Shown in pieces: positions 52,891 to 64,000 of a stretch of 64,000 bases of DNA. A model generated the notes under the pieces. That model saw only the letters and a program-made list of their open reading frames with translations. It was not told the origin of the DNA and did not search any database. Made by a program: the position numbers and the translations under genes. Each line of letters opens with the position of its first letter. Position 1 is the stretch's first letter. The stretch comes from Planctomycetaceae bacterium. GTDB taxonomy: Bacteria > Planctomycetota > Planctomycetia > Planctomycetales > Planctomycetaceae. Location of the stretch: the NCBI GenBank assembly GCA_017795105.1, contig CP051247.1, positions 2,728,001-2,792,000 of the forward strand. The letters are read 5' to 3'.

Positions 52891-53142
52891 TCAGTGATAG
52901 AGAAGTTGCTGCTTGAGTTGATGCTTCGGAACGCAATGATTCTGAAAGTAGACTTTTATGGAGTTACCCTTTGTGACGTTGCGAATTGTCTCTCCTCCAA
53001 GCGGAAAATCCCCGTTCCATTGCAACTCATCACCTTCTCGAATGCCATCTCCGAGTAATTCAATGATCGAATAATCGCCATCATCAGTCTCTACGGCGAC
53101 CATTCCACGTTGATGATGGATGTGGGTTACGCGTCCTCTCAT
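52891..53142 (-). CDS. small conserved-looking hypothetical protein
   Basis: An 83-residue beta-rich protein: RGRVTHIHHQRGMVAVETDD, then YSIIELLGDGIREGDELQW and ETIRNVTKGNSIKVYFQNH. The pattern of strands resembles a small OB/S1-like barrel. I have the impression of a widespread orphan family but cannot name it. GAGGA lies 7 bases before ATG 53142; a longer upstream frame lacks this. The CCACTGGCG repeat (copy d) abuts its stop. Confidence 0.6.
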   Translation of the reverse strand: MRGRVTHIHHQRGMVAVETDDGDYSIIELLGDGIREGDELQWNGDFPLGGETIRNVTKGNSIKVYFQNHCVPKHQLKQQLLYH

Positions 53143-53503
53143 TTGATAGTCCTCGCACCTGTTCGACTCCACCAGACGAGCAACAGTTTCCCAAAGGCGA
53201 ATGTAGGGACAGTACGACCAGCACATCTCTATTCGGACGTACCGCCCGCCCAGTGTGACCACATGGATACTACGCCCCCACCCCGCCCTTGTCGATCATC
53301 ACTCCCCCGCCCCCGTGCCACGCCAAACCCGTTCCATTTCATCCCGCTCCGGTTTTTCTTACACTTTTCGCTTCGCTGTGACCTCGGGAGTGTCGGTCTT
53401 TGGGCTGTCTTGCTGGGGTTCCGCGTCCTGAATATATCAATATCATTGCTCCAGGTTTTTTGGAGCCGACACACTTCTTCTGGCTCATTGAGGTGCATTG
53501 CTC
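53143..53503. other. intergenic region upstream of the cupin gene, no gene seen
   Basis: A 361-base stretch between divergent genes. Part is very C-rich (CCCCCACCCCGCCC around 53277), part AT-rich (ATATATCAATATCATTG around 53432). No ORF with a ribosome-binding site is visible. It should hold the promoters of both flanking genes. Confidence 0.5.
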
Positions 53504-54823
<1,320 letters not shown>

Positions 54824-54865
54824 TCGCTTGAGGTCGGTCTCTTGCAGGACCGCCACGGCTCATTG

Positions 54866-54907
54866 AAAGAAATGCCCTCCGACGGAATGTTGGAGGGCTT
54901 TTCTTTC
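54866..54907 (+). terminator. rho-independent terminator after the cupin gene
   Basis: GCCCTCCGAC (54874-54883) and GTTGGAGGGC (54889-54898) form a 10-bp stem with one G-T pair and a GGAAT loop, followed by TTTTCTTTC. It lies 43 bases after the stop codon. Confidence 0.88.
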
Positions 54908-55066
54908 GGCTTTGATTATGTAGCAGGCATGCCTTCTGTCGAATACCCCGAGAACCTTCAGAATATGTTTGCGATCAAGAACCGTAGCGCCTGCCGATAT
55001 TCTACTGAAAACAGCGCAGTATTGATCAGCCCACCCATCTGATAAGAAATGCTGTCGGACGGGGCA

Positions 55067-56413
55067 CTAGCCTCTCATTGATTGAATGACCGAATTTGCC
55101 ACAGCTCGCACGACAGAAGGGATCTCATCCATTGTCGCTTTCCACAAAAATCTCTCATCGGTAACAAACTCGACTACGATATCCTCATCGAGTACATCAC
55201 CACGTGCGACTTCTACAAGAAACACCGTCATTTCCTTTTCGAGCAAGAAAACGGCCTGCTCGCCGGGAGCAAGCCGGTTTGCCTTTGATCGTCGCAACAA
55301 TCCAACTTTACCGCCGGCCTCTGCAACCGACGGCTTCCCGGGAAACGTTGGTTTCTGTCGTGGCGGGGTGTAAGTCCAGCCCAGCCGAACATTGTGCACA
55401 GAAACCGGCCTGGTCGAGTTGTTCTCGACGACAAATTCAAGTAAATCATGATCGAGACCAGCCGGCCTTATCGCGCGAGCTTTTACATCGATCTTCAGTC
55501 CTTCGGCCGATGGTTTGTCTCGCGGCGACCCCGCATCCGGCAGTCGATGGGCAATCGCTTCATGTTTGAAGATGACGATGTTCTCGTCCGTCGCGTGCCA
55601 CAAGTGCTGGTCGCCGTCGAACACACCGATGCCGCTTAAATCTTCGACATCACGGCTCAAAAGAATCAGCAGATCTGCTCCCTCGTGTTCTTCGAGCCGA
55701 ACAGGTAACTTCCCCCGGAGTGTTTCCCCCGACTGCTGCGCGCTCCTATTTCCTTCCGCACCCCACGTTGTGAACCAGCTGGTGATATAGATTGGCCCTT
55801 TACCGTTGTTGAATAATTGAATCTGAGCCTGTAGTTCTCGCCGGTCCCACACTGGATTGACTCGCACTCTTAAATGACGCCCCCCCTGCTGCTTCAAATC
55901 GTTCAAAATGATGTTTTGTTCTCGTAAGAGCTCTGTGTTATCCTCCCTGAAGAATGCTTCCTTGATCGTCCGGTATTTCCCTTGAAGTAGCAGGGATTCG
56001 ATGTGGAGCGCGCCCCAAATCGGGCAGATCTCAATCCCCCAGTGCTCCTGTTTTGCTTTCCAAGTTTCGAACCATTTCGTCTCCTCAAGACTCAAGTCGA
56101 TAGGAAGACAAAGCGTCCAGCTCCTAACCTTAAACTTGTCAGTTTTGCGGATCGTGGCGAACGAATCGCGTATTTGGTTCTTTTGCGCATCATCGATCTT
56201 GCTTGGGAAATACTTGACCTGAAACACATCGATCCCACCGGGATCGATCAGTTCTCCTTGGAACGAATCCACACCACCATCGCCTTTCACGATGCGAATG
56301 CGATTTGAATCCGACCTCTCCCCGTGAATGAGTTGGCAGACCAATTCCTCAAATTGTTCGCGAGCTCCTGCCACGCCCCATAATACCTGCAAATTCGCCA
56401 GCTTTACTGCCAA
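55067..56413 (-). CDS. PD-(D/E)XK (Mrr-like) nuclease protein with beta-rich C-terminus
   Basis: A 448-residue protein. The N-terminal ~100 residues hold a restriction-endonuclease-like core: REQFEELVCQLI (conserved Glu), GDGGVDSF with Asp49, then IDVFQVKYF with the Q-x-K ending at Lys67. A helical part (about 90-170) follows and then a ~270-residue beta-rich part of unknown family. This build suggests a single-gene restriction or defence nuclease, with the C-terminal part as the recognition or regulatory domain. The start is TTG at 56413 with GAGGG 7 bases upstream. Base composition is AT-richer than the flanks. Confidence 0.68.
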   Translation of the reverse strand: MAVKLANLQVLWGVAGAREQFEELVCQLIHGERSDSNRIRIVKGDGGVDSFQGELIDPGGIDVFQVKYFPSKIDDAQKNQIRDSFATIRKTDKFKVRSWTLCLPIDLSLEETKWFETWKAKQEHWGIEICPIWGALHIESLLLQGKYRTIKEAFFREDNTELLREQNIILNDLKQQGGRHLRVRVNPVWDRRELQAQIQLFNNGKGPIYITSWFTTWGAEGNRSAQQSGETLRGKLPVRLEEHEGADLLILLSRDVEDLSGIGVFDGDQHLWHATDENIVIFKHEAIAHRLPDAGSPRDKPSAEGLKIDVKARAIRPAGLDHDLLEFVVENNSTRPVSVHNVRLGWTYTPPRQKPTFPGKPSVAEAGGKVGLLRRSKANRLAPGEQAVFLLEKEMTVFLVEVARGDVLDEDIVVEFVTDERFLWKATMDEIPSVVRAVANSVIQSMRG

Positions 56414-56635
56414 ACCAGATCCCTCTCATTCTACAAGATCTAAAGCATCATCGGGCCAACATGAAAAACAGCGTCACCCCAAGCCCTACGCTTTTCCGAA
56501 AACTCATGCACGTACCCCGACAAAAGTAAATGACTCCGAACAATGTGGAGCGTTCATCGCTCTGGATATTTGAATCAAATCGACAGCTCGTATTCGATTG
56601 ATGCACACCCTATGCACTCTGGAGCAGCCACGCCA

Positions 56636-56668
56636 CTTCGCACAAGTCCATAACAGACTTGTGCGAAG
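56636..56668 (-). terminator. perfect 13-bp hairpin downstream of the DUF1883 gene
   Basis: CTTCGCACAAGTC and GACTTGTGCGAAG form a perfect 13-bp stem around a 7-base loop (CATAACA). It starts 3 bases after the DUF1883 stop codon. No T-run follows on the minus strand, so it may be a terminator without a clear U-tract, an mRNA-stabilising hairpin or a protein-binding site. Confidence 0.5.
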
Positions 56669-56670
56669 AC

Positions 56671-56943
56671 TCATCCCGCCTCGATTACTCGGATCGAGTG
56701 CTTAATCGTTGCTCTCCCTCCGCCAATATCAATTGTAATATTCCAATATCCATCATGCGGAACGACTAATGATGCTGGTAACTGTTTAAAGAATCCACCG
56801 CCCCCTTCGTGCGTGAATGGTCGGCCGTTCTTGTAGTTTTTGAAATTGGCGTCGTCCGTCAATACGACGTTGCATTGGTGCGAGCAGTCCACGACCACAG
56901 TATCTCCGCGATGAAGATATTGGCGCTTATGAAGAAAATCCAT
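56671..56943 (-). CDS. DUF1883 protein
   Basis: A 90-residue protein: HKRQYLHRGDTVVVDCSHQC, NVVLTDDANFKNYKNGR, LVVPHDGYWNITIDIGG. These are the conserved parts of DUF1883, which from memory is found alone or fused to TIR domains in bacteria. The function is unknown; association with TIR proteins hints at a sensor role in defence. Here it stands alone. AAGGG lies 7 bases before ATG 56943. Visibly AT-rich. Confidence 0.8.
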   Translation of the reverse strand: MDFLHKRQYLHRGDTVVVDCSHQCNVVLTDDANFKNYKNGRPFTHEGGGGFFKQLPASLVVPHDGYWNITIDIGGGRATIKHSIRVIEAG

Positions 56944-57116
56944 TTGTTTACCCTTCACAATGGTGAGGAAAACAACTCGAATAGAAGTGCAGTTAACGCA
57001 TGCTTGTCTTAGTGTAACTCTATCAACATCAGCGTTTAAGCACTACTTCGCGACTGCAACCATCTCTCGGTCGTGCTACAGCCCTGCGTATATCTTACCC
57101 CATCTCCTGGTACGCC

Positions 57117-57273
57117 GGGTGCCACTGGCGTCTCGCCAGTGGTGGTGTCACATCCCAGCCAATCATTTGGCCGCACAGCTGCGAATGCGAAGCATGCCCA
57201 CGGCAAGCGTGGGCATGGCACCCGGGTTGAGTCGGCGGTGAGTTAGCACTGGCGAGACGCCAGTGGCACCCCG
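57117..57273. repeat. composite of CCACTGGCG and ATGCCCACGG repeats
   Basis: A CACTGGCG-TCT-CGCCAGTG hairpin (57117-57141), an ATGCCCACGG-type palindrome (57190-57226) and a CACTGGCG-AGA-CGCCAGTG hairpin (57246-57273) follow one another, the outer two in mirror orientation with GGGTGCC outwards. This shows one family nested inside the other. The rest of 56944-57291 holds nothing I can support. Confidence 0.8.
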
Positions 57274-57291
57274 CATTAATCGACGTGGTGT

Positions 57292-58593
<1,302 letters not shown>

Positions 58594-58743
58594 CGAGTGA
58601 CTCTTTCTGGTGGACCGACTGGTCGAAACGGAGGTGGCGAAAGCCGTGGACCCGGGAATCGGGTCGTCTGAAGTATAAAGGGAAGCACTGGCGGGATGCC
58701 AACGGGGCGGGAGCGATTCCAGAACACGTGAAAGTGACAGGTG

Positions 58744-59250
58744 CTAATCCACATCCGGTCCGTTGTTGTCGGAGAATTCCTGTGGAGCCTCGAACGCTTG
58801 CCGAATGGCGTGTGCTGCGATTTTGTCGTTGACACAGATTGCGATCGTGGCCTGCCAATCTTGGTCGTAGGGATCGACAGGGTAGGCACAGTTGAGTACG
58901 AACCAAATCGCGTCACTGAAGGATTCACAGGAATGATCGGTCGTGAGAATCGTATGTGTGCAGTCGGGATCGAATTCGCAACAGGCCAAGTCGAAAGCCA
59001 GGTGGGCCGTCTCGCAATCGTTTCCCGCAGCACAAAAGTACCCAGAGCCCGCACGGATCATTTCGTGAGACAACGCGGTGAGATCATCGAGTGTTGTCGT
59101 GGTGAAGTCTGCAACCAGAAACGTGACAAAATGCTTACCAGGCAAATCACGCAACTGAGGAACGATCTCCGTGAACGCTTCGCATTCCAAGAGATAAAGA
59201 CCACGACCCGAGTCCGGTGGATAGTCGCCTAGCTTTTCAACGGACGTCAT
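58744..59250 (-). CDS. hypothetical protein, possibly DUF7684-like
   Basis: A 168-residue acidic protein. KHFVTFLVADFTTTTLDDLT, then HEMIRAGSGYFCAAGNDCET and AHLAFD resemble a small family, perhaps DUF7684, with a conserved Cys-x5-Cys and a following His. The resemblance is from memory and moderate. There is no signal peptide. It stands alone between the beta-helix gene and the WYL regulator gene, with average composition. Confidence 0.58.
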   Translation of the reverse strand: MTSVEKLGDYPPDSGRGLYLLECEAFTEIVPQLRDLPGKHFVTFLVADFTTTTLDDLTALSHEMIRAGSGYFCAAGNDCETAHLAFDLACCEFDPDCTHTILTTDHSCESFSDAIWFVLNCAYPVDPYDQDWQATIAICVNDKIAAHAIRQAFEAPQEFSDNNGPDVD

Positions 59251-59358
59251 TGTGGATTGTGGCTAACTGTACTGGAGGGCTAGTTCTACCGAGCCTGATT
59301 GCCCTTGAAGCATATAACGGAATACCGGGAGATACGAACAGCGCGGGAGCATTACGTG

Positions 59359-60881
<1,523 letters not shown>

Positions 60882-60936
60882 GCGAAAAGGTTGCGCTGAC
60901 ACCGTCGGTAACTCGCCTTGTCGATCGTCGGCGAAA

Positions 60937-60972
60937 AGCATGCCCACGGCAAGAGTGGGCATGGCACCCGGC
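60937..60972. repeat. dispersed palindromic repeat, ATGCCCACGG family
   Basis: AGCATGCCCACGGCAAGAGT followed by GGGCATGGCACCCGGC, with GCCCAC/GTGGGC stem. One mismatch (AAGAGT instead of AAGCGT) relative to 61595-61630. Intergenic, between the AHSA1-like and DUF1569 genes. Confidence 0.75.
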
Positions 60973-61092
60973 GGCTTTCGTTCCGGAGACGGCTTTCGCT
61001 ACGCTACTGCCTTCTCCTCCGTTTCGGCAGTAGAGCGGAGCTGATCCAAACCCAACTTCAACGCCCCCGAGATCCCTTCCAGGCATTGCATC

Positions 61093-61566
61093 ATGAATGA
61101 ACTCCGCAGCTTGCACTTTGGAACTCTCGGTGCAGCCGTCGACGAGGCTCGCGGGCTTTTGGCGTCCGGCTACACTCGGCAGGGGAACTGGTCGCTCGGG
61201 CAGATCTGTCGGCATCTGGCTCTAGTTCAGGATCCGAGTATCGATGGCTATCCGGCGTGGATGTCGCTATTCGCTCCGCTGCGTCCGTTAATGCGACGAT
61301 CGTTATTGCCGAAAGTGTTGGGGCCAGATTCCCCGCGCGGTATCCGAACCGCTTCGATGTTCGTGCCTCCGGACAACGTGGAGGATGCCGCCGAGGTGGA
61401 CGGATTCTCCGCCAGCGTCGAACGATTGATCAATTACTCGGGTGACTTCGCTCCGCATCCGGCGTTCGGCCGCATGCCTCGCGAGAAGATCCTCGCTATT
61501 CACGCCGCACACGCGGCTCATCACCTGCGGTTTCTGTGCATCTCCCAACTTCAGAAGGAGAGCTGA
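61093..61566 (+). CDS. DUF1569 protein (DinB-like fold)
   Basis: A 157-residue protein. GNWSLGQICRHLALVQDPSI, then SVERLINYSGDFAPHPAFGR and HAAHAAHHLRFL match DUF1569, a helical DinB-like group with conserved His residues (His46, and the HAAHAAHH cluster near 140) that may bind metal. The function is unknown. The ATG follows a short leader behind an ATGCCCACGG repeat. Confidence 0.82.
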   Translation: MNELRSLHFGTLGAAVDEARGLLASGYTRQGNWSLGQICRHLALVQDPSIDGYPAWMSLFAPLRPLMRRSLLPKVLGPDSPRGIRTASMFVPPDNVEDAAEVDGFSASVERLINYSGDFAPHPAFGRMPREKILAIHAAHAAHHLRFLCISQLQKES

Positions 61567-61594
61567 TTTCCCACGGCAGAATGTCGACGGAAAA

Positions 61595-61630
61595 AGCATG
61601 CCCACGGCAAGCGTGGGCATGGCACCTGAC
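61595..61630. repeat. dispersed palindromic repeat, ATGCCCACGG family
   Basis: AGCATGCCCACGGCAAGCGT followed by GGGCATGGCACC. The CCCACG/CGTGGG stem is perfect. It lies 30 bases after the DUF1569 stop and could act as a shared 3' hairpin for the two convergent genes. Confidence 0.75.
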
Positions 61631-61681
61631 ATCAGGTGTTTCTCTCTGACTCAAGATGAGGGCAACAACACTGCATGCCTG

Positions 61682-62728
61682 TCAGAATGGAGCGGCCGTC
61701 TTTTTGAATTGTTTGGTGACATCCCCTGAGAGTTCGATATTGTCTGGGTCGAGCGTCATCACGGGGGAGCCCGGTTCGAGGTTGAAGGCGGTCAACTTCG
61801 CCCAGATGACATTGGGACTGTTGGTGAGCTCGAAGAAATAGCGGCGATCGGTCAGGTTGATGGCCGTGCGATACTCGGTGTTGTAGATGCCGAATCCTTT
61901 GTACGGCGCACCGAACGGAACCGAGACGTTGCGTGCGATGGCCAGAACTCCGGCGATGGCTTCCCGCTCGGTTTTCGGCTCGGGCAGGAGGGCGGAATAG
62001 TAGGCCGCTCGCTGGAACCGGTCGCGAGGATTCACGTTGCCGGGCAAGGGCGTGTCGCTCGTGGGCTTCGAGAAATCGAGCTTCTCGAGCAACGCGAGCT
62101 GCTCGTCGTAAGCCGGGTCATTGGTCATGATCCGATACTGCGATCCGTGGTGAATGTGGGGTTTCCCGTCGAGAAATTCAATGATCGCCGAGTCTCCGCT
62201 GGCATCCTCGATCGCCAGATGGACGAAGGTCTTGTGTCCGTGTGCTTCGGCCATGACGACCTGAATCTCCTGCTGAAGCGTCAATGCTTCCTCAACCGTA
62301 GCCGCATTGTCCAGCAGGTACTGAAGCCACAGCCCGGCGTGGACGGCAGGTTGATTGACGTCGCGCGGCCCGAAGTCGGCCGCATTGAGATACAGCATAT
62401 GGCCGGCCAGCCCTTTTTCGTTCAGCCCGTCGGCGGTGCCAATCCCGTAAATCGTGGTCACGAGACTGCCATACTTCGAAGTCCACTGCGCCGGATTCTC
62501 CCGGACCACGACCTCCGACCCAACCCGGCCACCGTCGCGCTGCATGCCCCGGGGAAACACCGTGAGTACCGGTTCGGTCGACTCGGGCCAGTCCATCGTG
62601 CGACCGACGACAACCGCCAGATCATTGCTATTCCAGAGGATTCGGGAACAGGTCTCCGCCGGCGTGGTCATCACAAGAAGGGCGACGACAACACTGCCTG
62701 CCGCGATCAGGAATCGAATGCCACTCAT
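61682..62728 (-). CDS. choloylglycine-hydrolase-family (linear amide C-N hydrolase) protein
   Basis: A 348-residue exported protein of the Ntn-hydrolase superfamily. A signal peptide (GIRFLIAAGSVVVALLVM) ends at AETC, so that Cys would become the N-terminal nucleophile after cleavage (TCSRILWNS). Conserved family parts include VVVGRTMDWPE, DGLNEKGLAGHMLYL, YRIMTNDPAYDEQ and NPRDRFQRAAYY. Members cleave bile-salt amides, penicillin V or acyl-homoserine lactones; the substrate here is unknown. GGAGA lies 7 bases before ATG 62728. Confidence 0.92.
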   Translation of the reverse strand: MSGIRFLIAAGSVVVALLVMTTPAETCSRILWNSNDLAVVVGRTMDWPESTEPVLTVFPRGMQRDGGRVGSEVVVRENPAQWTSKYGSLVTTIYGIGTADGLNEKGLAGHMLYLNAADFGPRDVNQPAVHAGLWLQYLLDNAATVEEALTLQQEIQVVMAEAHGHKTFVHLAIEDASGDSAIIEFLDGKPHIHHGSQYRIMTNDPAYDEQLALLEKLDFSKPTSDTPLPGNVNPRDRFQRAAYYSALLPEPKTEREAIAGVLAIARNVSVPFGAPYKGFGIYNTEYRTAINLTDRRYFFELTNSPNVIWAKLTAFNLEPGSPVMTLDPDNIELSGDVTKQFKKTAAPF

Positions 62729-62845
62729 GGAAGTTCTCCAAAGCCCGCTGATCGTGTCGAAAGTAATGTTCAGAAACTCCATCGTCCTGCAGCCGTGAAA
62801 GCTGTGAGTCAGAGACTTTACCGGCTGGGTCGAAGCCGTGGCCGA

Positions 62846-63310
62846 TCACTCGGCGTCCGGTCGAATCATCGGTTGAAACCATACGCCGTCCAATTCCTGC
62901 AGGGCACCGTTGGGAACAAAGCCGAAGCGTTCGTAGACGGCAATGGAATTCGGGGAGGAATTGACCGTGGTGAGACCTGTTCCGCAGGACTCCTTGACTC
63001 GGACTTCCGCCTTAGTGAACAGTTTGGTGGCAACCCCCGTCCGATGCAAATCCGAGCGGACAAAGACGTGATACAGGTGCGACGGCGGGCGAACGACAAT
63101 AATGCCGGCGAGCAGATCGTGATGATCGACCGCGACAATATGCAGCCAGCCGTCCCTTATGCGCTGACGTGTCGATACGATGCTCGCATTCGCAAGCAGA
63201 GTCTGCAGGCCGGATTCCTGAAGCAACGGCCCAATATGCACCCGCATCTCTGCTGAAACAAGCTCAGAAATCGCCGCGGCGTCCGCGAGTGTTGCGTCGC
63301 GAAGGATCAC
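62846..63310 (-). CDS. GNAT-family acetyltransferase
   Basis: A 154-residue acetyltransferase. LRDATLADAAAISELVSAEM starts the fold; VFVRSDLHRTGVATKLF is motif A, where RxxGxA usually reads QxxGxG/A and here is HRTGVA; SIAVYERFGFV is motif B. The substrate is unknown. The start is GTG at 63310, forming a GTGA overlap with the stop of the DUF3592 gene upstream, so the pair is translationally coupled. Confidence 0.88.
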   Translation of the reverse strand: MILRDATLADAAAISELVSAEMRVHIGPLLQESGLQTLLANASIVSTRQRIRDGWLHIVAVDHHDLLAGIIVVRPPSHLYHVFVRSDLHRTGVATKLFTKAEVRVKESCGTGLTTVNSSPNSIAVYERFGFVPNGALQELDGVWFQPMIRPDAE

Positions 63311-63813
63311 GTTCGTGTGCCGCTTTCTGTGGGAGCCTGCGGGAGAAGTCGGACAATGAGCATGGCTCCGGCCACCACGACGAAGACGACGCCCACGGCG
63401 ATACCCAGCCAGCTGTTGCCCGAGGCCCCCGGGTCGAGAACGCTTTCGGCTGGGGTGTCCGGGTTGTAGAAGACCGTTATCTCACGTCCCGCTTCGTATT
63501 GCCGGGCGATGTTCGCCGCTGACGCGTGATCCATGGTCTGCGTATCGAAGCTGACCCGGTCGCTACGAAACGGCTCCCCTTCAATTGCGTACTCGTACAC
63601 GACGACGGGATAAAATCGCGCACGATCTCCGCTGGTCCCTTGTTTTGTGCGGACGGTTGATGAAATCACGCGGCCGTCGACTGTGGGCCAGTTCGTGCTT
63701 GCGTCCCCTCCGCGAAGAGCCCCCGTCTCCTGCCGGACGACTTCCCATCCCAGGTAGAGAAACACCCCGGCAAAGAGCAGAACGCCAATCAGCGGTTTCT
63801 TCCGTTCGGACAT
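63307..63813 (-). CDS. DUF3592 membrane protein
   Basis: A 168-residue protein with a transmembrane helix at each end (PLIGVLLFAGVFLYLGWEVV and WLGIAVGVVFVVVAGAMLIV). Between them is the DUF3592 beta domain: WPTVDGRVISSTV, YPVVVYEYAIEGEPFRSDRV, YEAGREITVFYNPDTPAESV. The function is unknown. ATG 63813 has AAGGAG 7 bases upstream and overlaps the TGA of a preceding frame (TGATG). Confidence 0.87.
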   Translation of the reverse strand: MSERKKPLIGVLLFAGVFLYLGWEVVRQETGALRGGDASTNWPTVDGRVISSTVRTKQGTSGDRARFYPVVVYEYAIEGEPFRSDRVSFDTQTMDHASAANIARQYEAGREITVFYNPDTPAESVLDPGASGNSWLGIAVGVVFVVVAGAMLIVRLLPQAPTESGTRT

Positions 63814-63931
63814 CACTCGGCTCCTTGCGATTGTTCCTTGTCGGAGTCAGTGTCGAAGAACTCACTGGCGTCAGTGGGAGCTTCCCATTCCGGGACGATG
63901 ACCGGCAGGAGAAGCTGCAGTCCCTCCGGGT
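63813..63931 (-). pseudogene. C-terminal gene remnant cut by a repeat, at the window edge
   Basis: The last ~38 codons of a frame reading EGLQLLLPVIVPEWEAPTDA and ending KEQSQGAE stop one base into the DUF3592 ATG (TGATG). Immediately upstream is a CCACTGGCG-type repeat (63929-63957). The frame runs through the repeat to a TGA without any start. The 5' part of the gene is absent or out of frame. I do not recognise the parent family. Confidence 0.4.
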
Positions 63932-63957
63932 GGCACTGGCGTCCCGCCAGTGCGCTC
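63929..63957. repeat. CCACTGGCG repeat, single hairpin copy
   Basis: GGGTGGCACTGGCGTCCCGC CAGTGC forms the CACTGGCG/CGCCAGTG hairpin with loop TCC and one altered base at the usual GGGTGCC start. Downstream it continues GCTCGTGCTTTCG, unlike the other copies. Confidence 0.7.
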
Positions 63958-64000
63958 GTGCTTTCGCGAAGAACTCTTCATGGCAGAGACAACCGAACAA

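Noticed and set aside
54842..55042. 66-codon plus-strand frame after the cupin gene
   Set aside because: It runs through the terminator hairpin and has no ribosome-binding site.
56328..56573. 81-codon plus-strand frame upstream of the nuclease-like gene
   Set aside because: Overlaps the start of the minus-strand gene, lacks a ribosome-binding site and has no recognisable features.
59251..59358. Possible attC-like palindrome (GGCTAAC..TATAACGG) upstream of the 58744-59250 gene
   Set aside because: The GGGC/GCCC blocks pair but the end cores do not give AAC/GTT on either strand, and spacing to the gene does not match the other sites.

Overview
The window looks like part of a Planctomycetota chromosome, probably of the Planctomycetaceae/Rubinisphaera-Gimesia type. 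This is inferred from gene content: a planctomycete cytochrome c/DUF1549/DUF1553 protein with a nearby DUF1501 protein, a DUF1559 prepilin-like protein beside a small lipoprotein, a TIGR03067 protein, an ECF sigma factor next to a Ser/Thr kinase fused to a sulfatase-modifying-factor domain, and many intergenic palindromic repeats. Most genes are GC-rich; a few islands (about 5.6-8.2 kb, 55-57 kb and parts of 42-45 and 49.6-53 kb) are visibly AT-richer and hold accessory genes.

Layout. 0-5.5 kb: a minus-strand group with a YhaM-like OB/HD nuclease, a PQQ-type beta-propeller and a large two-VWA membrane protein. 5.6-8.2 kb: a tightly overlapping three-gene cassette (HNH protein, small middle protein, DUF2326 ATPase) that I read as an ABC-three-component conflict/defence system. 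8.4-16.5 kb: FeS-type photolyase, CsaA-like protein, the DUF1549/DUF1553 and DUF1501 pair with an unusual gene between them, a DUF1328 membrane peptide and a DHFR-family reductase. 16.4-20.7 kb: a 4-kb segment bracketed by two inverted copies of a ~100-bp MITE-like element with TA at each end. 20.8-24.3 kb: ECF sigma factor plus membrane partner, whose C-terminal module is shared with the beta-lactamase-like protein at 17.3-18.9 kb; then two small soluble proteins. 24-35 kb: lipoproteins, DUF1559 protein, AraC regulator, endonuclease III, a secreted beta-helix protein, a sigma/SDR/TIGR03067 group and small enzymes. 35-41 kb: a minus-strand membrane cluster (MacB-like permease, voltage-gated K+ channel, ABC exporter with a degenerate Walker A, ABC-2 type permease). 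41.4 kb: tRNA-Pro(CGG) and its terminator.

41.5-45.2 kb and 49.6-53.1 kb: small hypothetical genes separated by imperfect palindromes that resemble integron attC sites. At 49.6-51.4 kb these alternate regularly gene-site-gene-site on the minus strand, suggesting an integrase-less cassette cluster. Copies of a GGTGCCACTGGCG palindromic repeat abut or truncate several genes there (a sulfatase remnant, a lipoprotein fragment). Between them lie an ECF sigma factor and a giant kinase-PEGA-SUMF1 protein. 53.5-64 kb: a cupin protein with terminator, an orphan PD-(D/E)XK nuclease-like protein, a DUF1883 protein, a second beta-helix protein, a WYL regulator divergent from an AHSA1-type protein, DUF1569, an Ntn-type amidohydrolase, and a GNAT/DUF3592 pair running to the window edge, where a further gene is broken by the same repeat.

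All family names come from recognising motifs by eye; no database search was possible.
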